Source: Anaeromyces robustus (taxonomy: Eukaryota > Neocallimastigomycota > Neocallimastigomycetes > Neocallimastigales > Neocallimastigaceae). Taken from it: 64,000 bases of DNA. The translations under genes and the position numbers were made by a program. The notes beneath the pieces were generated by a model. It was not told the origin of the DNA, ran no database searches, and saw only the letters and a program-made list of their open reading frames with translations. The stretch spans positions 36,001 to 100,000 of the forward strand of contig MCFG01000017.1 of NCBI GenBank assembly GCA_002104895.1, given 5' to 3'. Position 1 is the stretch's first letter. The number at the start of each line of letters is the position of its first letter. Below are positions 13,141 to 25,233 of the stretch, piece after piece.

Positions 13141-13535
13141 TTGACCATTGGGAAAAAGACAAAACCAAAAAAAAAAAAAAAAATGATAAATAAATAAATA
13201 AATGATACTCTATATTTTTCTAGAATTCAACATTCATTACTTTTTATCTATTTATTATCTTTATCATAGTTGAAATATTAATCATAAACCAAAATTACCC
13301 TATTAGCTATTAGTATAAAAAGTTTTTTAAATTAATCTAAACCATTTTCATTTCCAAACTTGAAAAATACTAATAGCAGTACAGCACATTAATTATTTCA
13401 TTTATTTCATTTTCTATTTATAATTATTATTTATAAGCATTATTATTCATTAACGATGTATTTTTAGTTAATTTAGTATCAAAACTTATAATAAGAATAT
13501 TTAATAAATATTAATATTAATATTTTTTAAATTGA

Positions 13536-13560
<25 letters not shown>

Positions 13561-13566
<6 letters not shown>

Positions 13567-13680
13567 AATAGGGGAATATTTAATTAAATTATAAATTTTC
13601 TTTTAAAAAATAATTTTTAAATTTTTATACCAGATATAAATTTTAGAATAGATTTGTAGGAACAAAATTGTTGAGATTTT

Positions 13681-13711
<31 letters not shown>

Positions 13712-15705
13712 GGTTTTCTCAAACTAAAAAAAAAAAAATGAAAAAATTAAAAAAATTAAAAATTGAAATTAAAAAAAAAAAAAAATTAAAAGAAATAAAT
13801 TAATCTTAACATATTATATTATCCAATGATGTTAAAATGATTTATTATCCAATAAATTTTTAAAGTAGAATAAGAATAATAATAATTGAAGAAGAAGAAG
13901 AAGAAACTATAATATATATTGAATAAATTTAATATTATTAGTTGAATAATATAAAAAAAAATTATATATATAATGATAAATAGAATATTAAAAGTTTTTG
14001 TGTGATGTGAAAAAGTTTTTTTGTGCGATTACTCTTTAAATTAAATTTATATTAATTATTTAAGTTTATAATGTTCAACTTTATTTAATATTAAATTAAT
14101 AATAATTAACTTTATATATTATTATTATAATAAAAAAAATTTTAAAAAGAATAAAATATATTGTTAATCTAAATAAATAAATAAATAAATAAATAATATA
14201 TATTGTATTATATACATATAGACACATATAAAACTTTAAGGGAGATTGTGAAAGAAAATATGACCTAAATATTTATATATTTTATATAATATGTTTCTTT
14301 AAATTTAATATATACATTATTAATAATATATTAACATTAATGTCACTCTTGGTTTTTTCTTTTGTTTAAACATAATGAAAAGAAAAAGAAAAAACAAGAA
14401 TAAAAAAATTAATTTTAATATTTAAACTAATGAATATTAAAAAAAAAGAATTTATTTTTCAAAGGCAGTTTAAATTTCTTAATATTATTATTTTTTATAT
14501 AAAAAATTTAAAAAAAAAAATTTTATATTATATATATATATATTTTTTAATGGTATTGAAGTAATATAAATAATTAACAATGATGAAATTAAATAACTAC
14601 CAATGATGATATTTATTATTTGTTTGATATTATTTTATTTTATATTATTATTAATATTAAATAATAAAAATATTATAAAAATAATAGACAATAATAGAAT
14701 AGAAAAAAAAAAGTAATTAAAAAGGATTGAAACTAGTTTGAAATTTTTTTTAAAAAAATTTTACATATATGGAAAAATAATAATAATAATAATTCTAAAT
14801 ATATAATAATAAATAATAATGATAATATGAAAAAAAAAAAAAAACTAATATTAAGAAATGCTTATACTTATTTACTCATTAGTTACACTAAATAATCATA
14901 ACCAACATAAATAAAACAATTTTTAAAAAAAATTTTTTTTTTAAATATTTATATATATATCAAATTTTAGAGAATAGAATTTTCTAAAAATAATTATGAT
15001 GATAATAATAATATTATTAATCATATTACTAATAATAATGATGATAATAATAATTAATAATAATTAATAATAACAATGAATAATAATAGCTAAGAATAAT
15101 TAAAAGAATAATAATTAATAATAATAATAACTAAGAATAATAATAATTAATAATAATTAATAATAGTAATAATAAGTATTATTCATAACTATTTACAATT
15201 ATTCTTTCAAACAATAATTTTAATATATTTATTTCATATTTTTGTTAATTTTAATCACTCCTTTTTTAATATAAAAATTATTCTTTTTTTTTTTCTATTA
15301 TTATTATTATTATTATTAAATATTATTAATTTCTTCTGATTTTCATTATTTTTCTTCTTAAATAGAACTGAAATATATAATAGTAATTTAAAATCTTATT
15401 TGTTATATTTTAATATTAATATTTTTATTTATTTCAAATGTAACACAATAAGATAAAATATTATTGAAGTATAAGTTAGCATAGTTTTATGTTTTATGTT
15501 ATAAAAAATAAAAAAAATTTTAAGGAAAATCTCAACAATTTTGTTTCTATAAATAGTTCCAAATAAAAAAAAAAAATTAAGTTGCAATTAGTATTAAGAA
15601 TTAACAAAAAAAAAAAAATTTTTTTTTTTTTTAGAATTATAAATATATATTATAAATTTATATTAATTTAATTTAATTTAATTTAATATTCCCCTATTCT
15701 TTTTT
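13561..15705. mobile_element. 2.1-kb inverted-repeat (foldback-like) element
   Basis: The two ends are inverted copies. The outer end AGAAAATAGGGGAATATT at 13563-13580 matches the reverse complement of AATATTCCCCTATTCTTTTTT at 15685-15705, apart from a one- to two-base length difference. An inner block at 13661-13684 (containing CAAAATTGTTGAGATTTTCC) is an exact 24-base reverse complement of 15522-15545. The left arm spans about 125 bases and the right about 185, the difference being simple AT sequence. The interior of about 1.8 kb has no coding frame, only AT-rich sequence and short ATT arrays. The structure fits a non-autonomous DNA element or a foldback element. Target-site duplications cannot be read because both flanks are homopolymer A/T. 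Confidence 0.6.
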
Positions 15706-16165
15706 AATTAAAAAAAAATAGAGAATAATACTTTTATAATATTTAATAGAGAATAATACAATAATATAGTTAAAATATAATACCTAATAATAAATAATAA
15801 TTTTGAAATCTCGAAAGAATTTTGAAGTTTATGTTTTATAATATTCCAAACTTAAGTAATAAGTAAGAATTTATAAGAATTCGCAAAAAAACAAAAAGAT
15901 TATTAAAAAAAATCTTTGGATTTCTAAAGTTGGAATGTTTTAATATAAATTTAAATTTTAGGATGAAAATATTTTCTAATTATCAACAAAAAAAAACTTA
16001 AAATGATAAATAAGAACTAATATTAAAATAAATATAAAAATAAATATAAATATAAAGCCTAATAATAATAATACTATAATTATTATTATTATTATTATTT
16101 ATATAGAAATATAAAAAAAAAAGATATGATTATAAATAATTAATACAATATTATATCTATATTAG

Positions 16166-16395
<230 letters not shown>

Positions 16396-17375
16396 TTAAT
16401 AAAATAATTTTTTGTGTTAATAATACTTATTATATTAAAATTGGAATGATCTATTATATAATATTACAATAAATGCATTTACTAATTAAAAAAAATTAAT
16501 AACAAGGAAAAAAAAAAAAAAGACAAATTTTTGCATGTTTTTTTTTGTTTTTGTTTTTGTTTTTTTTTTTTTTTTTTTTTTGTTATTTTGTTTTTGTTTT
16601 TATAAAATGAACACAATAGTATAGCTTGAATAAAATACTTATATGGTAATTCAGAGTATTCTATATATGTTATAAAGGAAAAAAAAAAAATACAACTAAA
16701 AAAAGTGTATTGCTAAAAATTAGTCATAAATAAAAGATATTAAAAATAAAATAAAAAATGAAATAAAAACAAAACAAAACAAAATCTGCATGCTTTTATT
16801 ATATTATTTCTAAAAAAAGTGAACACAATATGTATAGTTTAAAGGAATTTATATATAAATAGAGAGGGAGAGGTTATATTCTTATTTCTATATCTATTAA
16901 AAATTAGAAATAAAAGTATTTATATAAACAATTAAAGTAATAAAAAGTAATTTTAATATTTAAATGGAATATATTAGTACATTGAGTATGATTTTTCAAT
17001 ATTTTATCGCATATTCAAATAAAATGTTAATTTTTTTTTATTATTAAAAAATATTTATCCTTTTTTATTCTTGATACAATTAATATATCGTTCCATTTAT
17101 AAGAAAACAATAATTATCATTATAATAAATAAAAGAATGTCAAGTGATAATACTTGATATGTTTATATAAAAAAAAACTTTAATTTATTATTAATTATTA
17201 TTAAATCACAACTATAACTTTAAAAAACAATGAAATGTCATTTTTTAATTATTTAATTACTTTTTTTTTTATTTATTTATTTATTTTTTTTAATTTACTA
17301 TTTATATTTTCCTTTCTTTTAATTTACTTTTCTCTATTGACTTTTTTTAATTATTTATTTATTCATTAGTTTATT

Positions 17376-17453
17376 TATTTTTTATTTATTTATTTATTTA
17401 TTTTTATTTATTTATTTTTTATTTATTTATTTATTTATTTATTTATTTTTTAC

Positions 17454-17520
<67 letters not shown>

Positions 17521-17521
17521 T
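17376..17521 (+). repeat. (TTTA)n array
   Basis: A TTTA tetranucleotide array with a few interruptions in its first half and a pure run in its second half. It lies in intergenic DNA. Confidence 0.9.
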
Positions 17522-20500
17522 TAAAAAATAATATTAGAAATTATTAATAATTCTTTATTTGAAATTATTAATAATAATTGATTATCCCTTTATTCTTATA
17601 TATAAACTTTAATAATTATAAATTATAATGTTAAATATCAAATTTTATTAGTTTTTAATAATTATTAAAAATTCGTAATTTATTAAATTTTAATTAATAT
17701 TTAATAAACAGAATTAACACAAAATATTAATATGTAAAATATATTTATGATTCATGTTATAACTTTTATAACAATTATAAAAATATTATTATTATAGTAT
17801 TGGATAAACTATTTATCATATTTAATATTTATTGGGTAAAAAATTTTTATAATTTAATATGAGAAAAAAGAATAGAATAGAACAATTCATTTTAAAAATT
17901 CATTTAATAGAATTTCTTTTAAAATGGATACATAAAAATATTTATTTATTTATTTACTTATTTATTTATTTATATTATATTGTATATTATATATATTATC
18001 ATTTATTAAAATATTAAAAATATGTCTTTTTTTAAACTTAATACTTTTAAAAAAGTGTTAATTATGGAATTTTTTTATAAACAAACAACTTTTCTAAGCA
18101 TAAATTGTATATATTAAAAAATTATTACCATGATACAAATATTTTTTTTTATTATTTCATTTGTTTTATAATAATGAATACTTAATAATTAAAATAAAAA
18201 AAAAAAATATTATAAAAAATGCAAATAATCATATATAAATATAAATTTTATTAATTTTTTCATTTTTTTTTTTTAATGAATTAAAAAATTTGTTATTAAT
18301 AATTATTTTAGAATTTCCATAATTCATATATATTTAAATAGCATTAGTGGATATAAATAATATCAAATGTTATTAAAAATTATTAACCTCCTTTTTTATC
18401 TTTTTCTTTTAATATTATTAATTTATTTATTATTACCTACTATAAAAATTATTATTATTACAATAACAAAGAATACATATTAAAATTAAAGTTTTTTATT
18501 ATAGAATAAATAATAATAAATAATTATAATATATATCAAAATACTTGAAAGTAAAACTTTTTTACTGTTTAGTTTTATTTATTACTATTATTATTTTAAG
18601 ATAATACTATTATTTTTTTTTAATTGGTAAAATTATTATAATTTTTTTTTTTTGAAAATAATATATTTATATTAAAATTCCAATGAAATATTATTATTTA
18701 TAATCTTATTAAATAATAAAATCATACATATTAATTAAATTTTTTTTTTTTTTTCTATTATCTTTTTAATTATTTATTATTTATTATTTATTATTTATTT
18801 ATTATTTATTATTATTTATAATTTTGTTATTTATAATTTTATTATTTACAATTTTGTTATTTATTATTTATTAAGACAATAATCATTGTCATTATTATTA
18901 AAATTATAAAATAAATAAATAAATAAAAAAGTTAATGGATCTTGTTTTTTTACCGTTTTTATTATGTATAATTAATCAAAGCTATCAATTTATTTACTTT
19001 AAATTAAAATTAAAACTAAAAAAAAAAAAAAAAATAGTTAATTTAATATAATTGAGAAAATTTAAAATTAAAATGGAACATTTGAATAATTTTTATTAAA
19101 AATAAAAAACATTACTTTTATTTATATTTTTTGAATAGAGGATATTTTATTATGATTTAAAAAAAATAAATAAATAAATAAATAAATATATATTTATTTA
19201 TAATAATTATTAATAATTAATAATAATTAATAATAACATTAAAACAAAAATGAAGATAAATTTTAAAGTTTAAAATTCATGTTTTTTCATGTTTATATAT
19301 ATATATAGAAATTTCTTAGATAATATAAATATAAATATCATATTTTTTAAACAAAATTAAAATTGTTATAATAAATATCATATTTTATAATCAAAATTAC
19401 AATTTTAAAGATTGAATTCAGAGATATTTTTGCTATATTTTCTTTTATATAGAAACTTCTTAGATATTATAAATACCACACATTCTTACACAGTGAATTA
19501 AAATGGAATTATTTAAATATCAGACTTCTATAATTTAAATATCAGACTTCTTTTTTTTTTTGTTCTTTTAAATAAAAAGTAAAACTTTATTGTTTAATAC
19601 TAAATCATGCTTTTCATTAATTTTTTATTTTAAATAATAATTGTATCTTATTTATTTCATAATAGATATTCAAATATATTAAATTTTGTAAAATAATCTC
19701 AACCTAAAACATATATTAAATTATATAAAACTTTATTTTGAAATTGTTAAAAATAAAGTTTTAATTTAGTTACAATATGAAAAAAAATAATATAAAACCT
19801 TAATAAATAATATTTTATAGAATATATTATTAATATTTGTCTTATTATATACATTATATAATGTAATATACATAACTATATATATTTTTATTTAAAAATA
19901 TATATTATATAATATATAAATGGATATTTTTTTAAAAAAATATATATTAATAAAATTATAAATAATTAATAAATATAATATTATAAGTAAATAAATTAAT
20001 AAATAATAAAAATTAATAAATATAATATTATAAGTAAATAAATTAATAATTAATTATAGAAAATGATATAATTTTAAATATATTGTTTATTGAAATATGA
20101 ATAAAATGCCATTTACTATTATAGATTTAAGCTATTACTATTATAGCTAAAAAAACAATATTTAATATCATTTAAAGATGATATTTTTTAAAAAAAAAAA
20201 AATTAATAATAATAATAATAATAATAATTATCATTATTATATCATTATTAGTCTTTTTTTATTTTATTATTTTATTTTATTAATTAAAAATTATTTACTA
20301 TTAAGATATTTTAAAATAATATTTAATAAATAATATTCCTATGTACTGAAATTTTTAAACACAATTAAAACTTTATTTTAATTAAAAAATAAAAAACAAA
20401 AATAAAAAATAAAATTTAAAACGATAATATATAACTGCTATAGTTTGAAAAAAAAATTTTTTTTTCATATTATTATAAATTAAAAAAAAATATAATATAT

Positions 20501-21345
20501 AAAAAATTATTTCATTAATTCATAATAATCTTAATAAAAAGAATAAAAAAATTATAATAAATGTCCTATCAAGCTCAAACTAGAACAAAAATGTATAATC
20601 ATCATAATAATATAATATTGTCAAAATATACAATATTGAAATTTTCAATATTACTTTTTATATATTAAAATTTAATTTATATTATTAATATTTGAACTTT
20701 CTCAATAATAGTGGTACTAGAACTTTTTTTTTTTTGTTTCTCTTATCATTTAACAAAAGAAACATTTTTATATTAATTGGATTCAATTCTATGGTTAGCT
20801 ATAATTAATAGAATCTCCTTATTTATTTTATATATAAAAATAAGAATTAAAAAAAATAAAAATAAAAAAAATAGAATTATAATAATATAAATATAATACA
20901 TTAAACAATCCTTATTCTTTTTTTTCTATATATATTAATTCTATCATATATAAAAAATTAATTTATTATTAATAAAGTTTTATATAAATTCATTTGATTT
21001 ATTATCCCTTATTTTAATATATAATACATATATATTTATATTATAATATAATATACATTTTTCTTTACGCCATTATATTCAAACTTTATTTATATGAATT
21101 TTTAAATTTTTATTAATTTAGAATATCACAAATAATTATGAATGAACATTATATATTTTTTTACTTACATCAATAGGTAACACAATGTTTAAAAATTATT
21201 TAAAATTATTGGATAAAAAAAATTAATTATTATATAGTAAAATTTTATATATAATTAATTATTATAAATATATTCTGTAGTACATAAATTATAATCCCCT
21301 ATAATTTTAATATATGACTCAAAATTTTAATTCAAAAAAAAATCA

Positions 21346-21413
21346 TATAAATACTTCAAATTTCCAAGTTTTTTTTTTTTTTTCTCTAAATTCAACCAAA
21401 ATATTTATTTGGT
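21346..21413 (+). promoter_or_regulatory. Probable promoter/5' leader elements of GH1 copy A
   Basis: TATAAATA at 21346-21353 is followed by TTCAAATTTCC, then a T-rich pyrimidine tract, then TTCAACCAAA ... TTTGGT at 21391-21413, about 80-140 bases before the ATG. The same elements in the same order and spacing occur upstream of GH1 copy B (48104-48175), although the DNA between and around them differs. Conservation of the order supports function; their roles (TATA box, pyrimidine start region, CCAAA/TTTGG element) are inferred. Confidence 0.5.
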
Positions 21414-21489
21414 ATTAAAGAATTTACAATAAATAATAGATTACTTAATTTAATATATAATATTTAATATTTTTTTTATATAGACTAAA

Positions 21490-23451
21490 ATGAAGACTCT
21501 TACTGTTTTTACCACTTTATTAGCTGTTAGTGCTGCTAAGAAGTGTATTGTTAAGCCAAAGGCTAACGCTAACGCTGGTGAAAGTAGTGAACCAGATAAC
21601 GTTCTTAGCACTGACGAAGATTCTAATGATGAACCAAGTAACAATGGTAATGAACCAACTGACAATGATAGAGCTGAATTAGTCGAAAAGGCTAGAGCTG
21701 AAGGTAAGCTCCCATCTGACTTCAAATGGGGTGCTGCTACTGCTGCCTACCAAGTTGAAGGTGCCTGGAAAGAAGATGGTCGTGGTGAATCTGTTTGGGA
21801 TCATTTCACCCACCTTTACCCACACAATGTTGAAACTGGTAGACCAGGTAATGAAGATTCCATTAGTGGTAATGTTGCTTGTGATTCCTACCACAAGTTT
21901 GATGAAGATATTAAGATGATGAAAATCATGAAGGCTAACCACTACCGTTTCTCTATCTCTTGGTCTCGTCTTTTCCCAGACGGTCAAGCTAAGAAGGAAG
22001 AAGGTAAATGGAACGTTAACGAAAAGGGTGTTGAATACTACAACAGTGTTATTAACAAGCTTATCGAAAACGATATTACTCCATTAGCTACTCTTTACCA
22101 CTGGGATCTTCCATACGCCCTTCACGAAAAGTATGGTGGTTGGTTAGATTACCACTCACAATACGATTTCGCTAACTACGCTGAATTCTGTTTCGAAGCC
22201 TTCGGTGACCGTGTCAAGAACTGGATCACCATTAACGAACCATGGGTTAACTGTGTTTCTGGTTACCGTCTTGGTCCAGGTAAGGCTCCATACAGATGTA
22301 CTGGTGAAGCTCCACGTAAGCTTGCCAACGAAACTGAAGGTCTTGACTTACAAGGTGGTTGTTCCTACGAAATTGGTCCATCTCAATACTCTCCAGAATC
22401 TGAAGTTCTTGAAGCTAACCGTCCACCACAAAGATTAGAAGATGTCTGGTGTTCTCACAACATTCTTCTTGCTCACGCTCAAGCCGTTAAGGTTTACCGT
22501 GAAAAGTTCCAAAAGGAACAAAAGGGTCTTATTGGTATCACTATTGATGGTGAAGCTCAAATTCCATGGATTGAACCAGGTATGTCTGAAGAACAAAAGA
22601 AGATTAACGAAGAATACGCTAACTTAGCTGCTGAATTCCGTATTGGTTGGTACTCTGACCCACCAGTTACTGGTGATTACCCACAATCTGTTAAGGAAAG
22701 AATGGGTAAGGACTTACCAGAATTCACTGAAGAACAAAAGGCTATGTTAAAGGGTTCTTCCTCTGACTTCTTAGGTTGGAATACTTACACTGCTCACTGG
22801 GCTGCTCCAGTTGAAGGTCAAACTCCACCAACTCCAGAAGAAGCTAACTTTGAAAACTCTAAGAGAGATATGTGGGATGATAACTGTAGAGGTCGTGGTG
22901 ATGGTTGGACTTGTATTCCACCAACTCTTGGTTCTCAAGCTGGTTCCTCATGGAACACTAAGTACCCACCAACCATTCGTGTTGGTCTTAACTGGTTCTC
23001 TAAGCGTTATGAAGGTTTAATTAACAATGGTATTGTTATTACCGAAAACGGTTGTGCTCAACCAAACTACAAGGTTAGCCGTGCCAATGATGAAGTTACC
23101 AAGGCTTACTTCGAATCTATTAACCAACCAGAATACGCTGATACTTATGATGAAGATATGATTGAAAGAGAAGACAACTTAAACGGTACTCTTATCCACG
23201 ATACTTACCGTATTGACTGGTACAAGGGATACCTTGAAAACCTTCGTCTTGCTTTCGTCGAAGATAAGATTGATGTCCGTGGTTACATGGCCTGGTCTTT
23301 AGTTGATAACTACGAATGGGAAAACGGTTACGAAACTCGTTTCGGTATGACCTACATTGACTTCTACAATGACCCAGAATTAACTCGTGTTCCAAAGGAT
23401 TCTCTTACCTTCCTTGGTGAATGGGCTCAAGCTAACATTCAAGACTTCTAA
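21490..23451 (+). CDS. Secreted GH1 beta-glucosidase, copy A
   Basis: Predicted extracellular beta-glucosidase that releases glucose from cellobiose and short glucans. The 653-residue protein has a signal peptide (about 1-16), an Asn/Asp/Glu/Ser-rich linker (about 20-65) and a GH1 domain from about residue 78 (FKWGAATAAYQVEG) to near the end. The acid/base Glu250 sits in TINEPW and the nucleophile Glu519 in ITENG; MAWSLVDNYEWENGY is the conserved C-terminal GH1 block. The domain is longer than the usual 450-480 residues because of Cys-containing insertions after Glu250 (CTGEAPRKLANETEG onward) and before Glu519 (DNCRGRGDGWTC). There is no dockerin, so it is likely a free or wall-associated enzyme. 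It has no intron and GC-richer codons. A secreted GH1 is unusual for fungi, whose secreted beta-glucosidases are more often GH3; bacterial acquisition is possible but not shown here. Confidence 0.95.
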   Translation: MKTLTVFTTLLAVSAAKKCIVKPKANANAGESSEPDNVLSTDEDSNDEPSNNGNEPTDNDRAELVEKARAEGKLPSDFKWGAATAAYQVEGAWKEDGRGESVWDHFTHLYPHNVETGRPGNEDSISGNVACDSYHKFDEDIKMMKIMKANHYRFSISWSRLFPDGQAKKEEGKWNVNEKGVEYYNSVINKLIENDITPLATLYHWDLPYALHEKYGGWLDYHSQYDFANYAEFCFEAFGDRVKNWITINEPWVNCVSGYRLGPGKAPYRCTGEAPRKLANETEGLDLQGGCSYEIGPSQYSPESEVLEANRPPQRLEDVWCSHNILLAHAQAVKVYREKFQKEQKGLIGITIDGEAQIPWIEPGMSEEQKKINEEYANLAAEFRIGWYSDPPVTGDYPQSVKERMGKDLPEFTEEQKAMLKGSSSDFLGWNTYTAHWAAPVEGQTPPTPEEANFENSKRDMWDDNCRGRGDGWTCIPPTLGSQAGSSWNTKYPPTIRVGLNWFSKRYEGLINNGIVITENGCAQPNYKVSRANDEVTKAYFESINQPEYADTYDEDMIEREDNLNGTLIHDTYRIDWYKGYLENLRLAFVEDKIDVRGYMAWSLVDNYEWENGYETRFGMTYIDFYNDPELTRVPKDSLTFLGEWAQANIQDF

Positions 23452-24072
23452 ATAATTTAAATTTTTTAGAAAATTTTATAATTTAATTATAACTATAAAA
23501 TATAAAAAAAAAATTTAGATTTTCATAAATATTAAATATTATATTGTATGTGTTATAGTAATGCTTACTAAAATATATATAATATAGAAATAAATTAAGT
23601 ACAAAAAAATAATAAATATTCAATACACAAAAATAAAAGTAAAATAAAAAAATGAATAAATAATAGTAATAAATAAATAATATAAATAATAAAATAAATA
23701 AAATAAAATATATATATAATAAAATATAATATAATAAAAAAAAATAGAAGCTTTGTGTTTAAAAATATATAAAAAAAATATGTATTATTTTTTTATATAA
23801 TTAATATATATATCAATAAAAATAAATAAAATAAAATAAAATAAATAAAAAGCAATTTTTAAAAAATTTTAAAAAATTAATATTATTATTTTTTTTTTTT
23901 TTTTTAGAGAAATAAATAATGAATATAGTTATTATTAGATATAATAATTATTAGTTATTTATTTTTTTTTTTTTTATAAAAAAAAAAAATATATAATAAA
24001 TAATAATAATAATAAAATAAATAAAATAAAAAAAAAATTACAAAAAAAAAAAAACAAAAAAAAAAAATAAAA

Positions 24073-24104
<32 letters not shown>

Positions 24105-24438
24105 AAATATAATTAATTATAAAATTAAATAATAAAAATAAAAATATAAATAAATAAAAGGTTTTTTTAAAACTGAAATAATTCTCTTTAATTTTAAAAT
24201 TTTTTTTTTTTTTTTTTTTTATTTTAATACTTTATCTATTTCTATTTTTATTTCTATTTCCCAAAATATACATATTACTATTGTTTCCATTATGTATTAG
24301 AATTATTATTAATTTTACTATCTATAACTAGAATTATTCATTAGTCATATATATAAAGAAAAAATTGTTAACAGGTATCGAATTATATTAATTTTTAATT
24401 GGTAAAAGAGAGAAACCTTGGTATTAATAAATATTGAT
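23452..24438. other. 3' flank of GH1 copy A and AT-rich spacer
   Basis: The first 300 bases share words with the 3' flank of GH1 copy B: TATAATTTAATTATAACTAT just after the stop and AGCTTTGTGTTTAAAA about 300 bases (copy A) or 230 bases (copy B) downstream. The rest is A/T tracts. Bases 24370-24425 resemble 29655-29705 downstream of the LINE (both contain TTTTTAATTGGT followed by a less AT-rich stretch), so the LINE may have landed in an older repeat. No gene is visible. Confidence 0.5.
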
Positions 24439-25233
24439 CCCTGGGATGCCCTGGGATGGAGTTTTATCCATCGAACTCCTGAGGGTATCAAGCATTGCAA
24501 ATTTGGATGCTATGGTGGTACAATTTGATATGAGTACTATATCAAATTGGGCATTATGCGCAATGATAATGTTTGGTTTTTTTTTTTTTTTAGTACTAAT
24601 TTACAAAAAAGAACCCATAATGATTTCTCGGAGGAAATCATTCTTTTGTGTATGGTACAATTATTGGCTTGCATACTGAGCCTTTAATTGGACATTATAT
24701 TCAGCTATAATGTGTGGAAAAATTAAGGATTATGCGCAACGGTAATGCTTGGGAAAAATTTTCAGTATCATATAGGTTTCTTTTGTCTTTTAGTCAAATA
24801 AATCAAAAATTCTTTCTTACCCATAAAGTAATAATTATTTTAAACACACTACAAATCTATCAAATTAATGAAAATTTCAGAAGTACTACATATTTTAGAA
24901 AATACAGCGATCAAAAAATTTACGAACTAAAGTGGAATTTACAATATCAGTGAAAATTAATATACTTACTTAATTTTTTAGTCTATCTTCAACTTAATTC
25001 TTATCAAGTTTTTCAAGTTTTTTATATTTATATTCTTAGATATATATATATATATTTATATTTTTTACATATATTTCTTTTATTATATTTTACTTCAATA
25101 CTCATTTTAAAATAATATATATAAAAAAAAAAAAAAAAAAAAAAAAAATTTATATTTCTTTATACTTTATTCTTTACCTTTTTATTTTTTTATTATTATA
25201 ATTTTTATTTAGGATTACTTCCAGCACTTCAAC
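24439..25233 (+). other. LINE 5' leader, possible ORF1 remnant
   Basis: About 800 bases precede the ORF2 start codon. Two similar units lie 176 bases apart: ATTATGCGCAATGATAATG at 24553 and ATTATGCGCAACGGTAATG at 24729. Both can be read in one sense as IMRN(D/G)N(V/A)W. Around the first, a frame with one stop reads WSFIHRTPEGIKHCKFGC, which contains a short Cys pair. No intact ORF1 of 300 or more codons exists. The leader may be regulatory or a decayed gag-like ORF; I cannot decide. Confidence 0.35.

Noticed and set aside
21450-21987. Minus-strand and alternate frames inside the GH1 genes (also near 48.26-48.82 kb)
   Set aside because: They overlap the well-supported GH1 reading frames and recur in both paralogues only because the DNA is duplicated.
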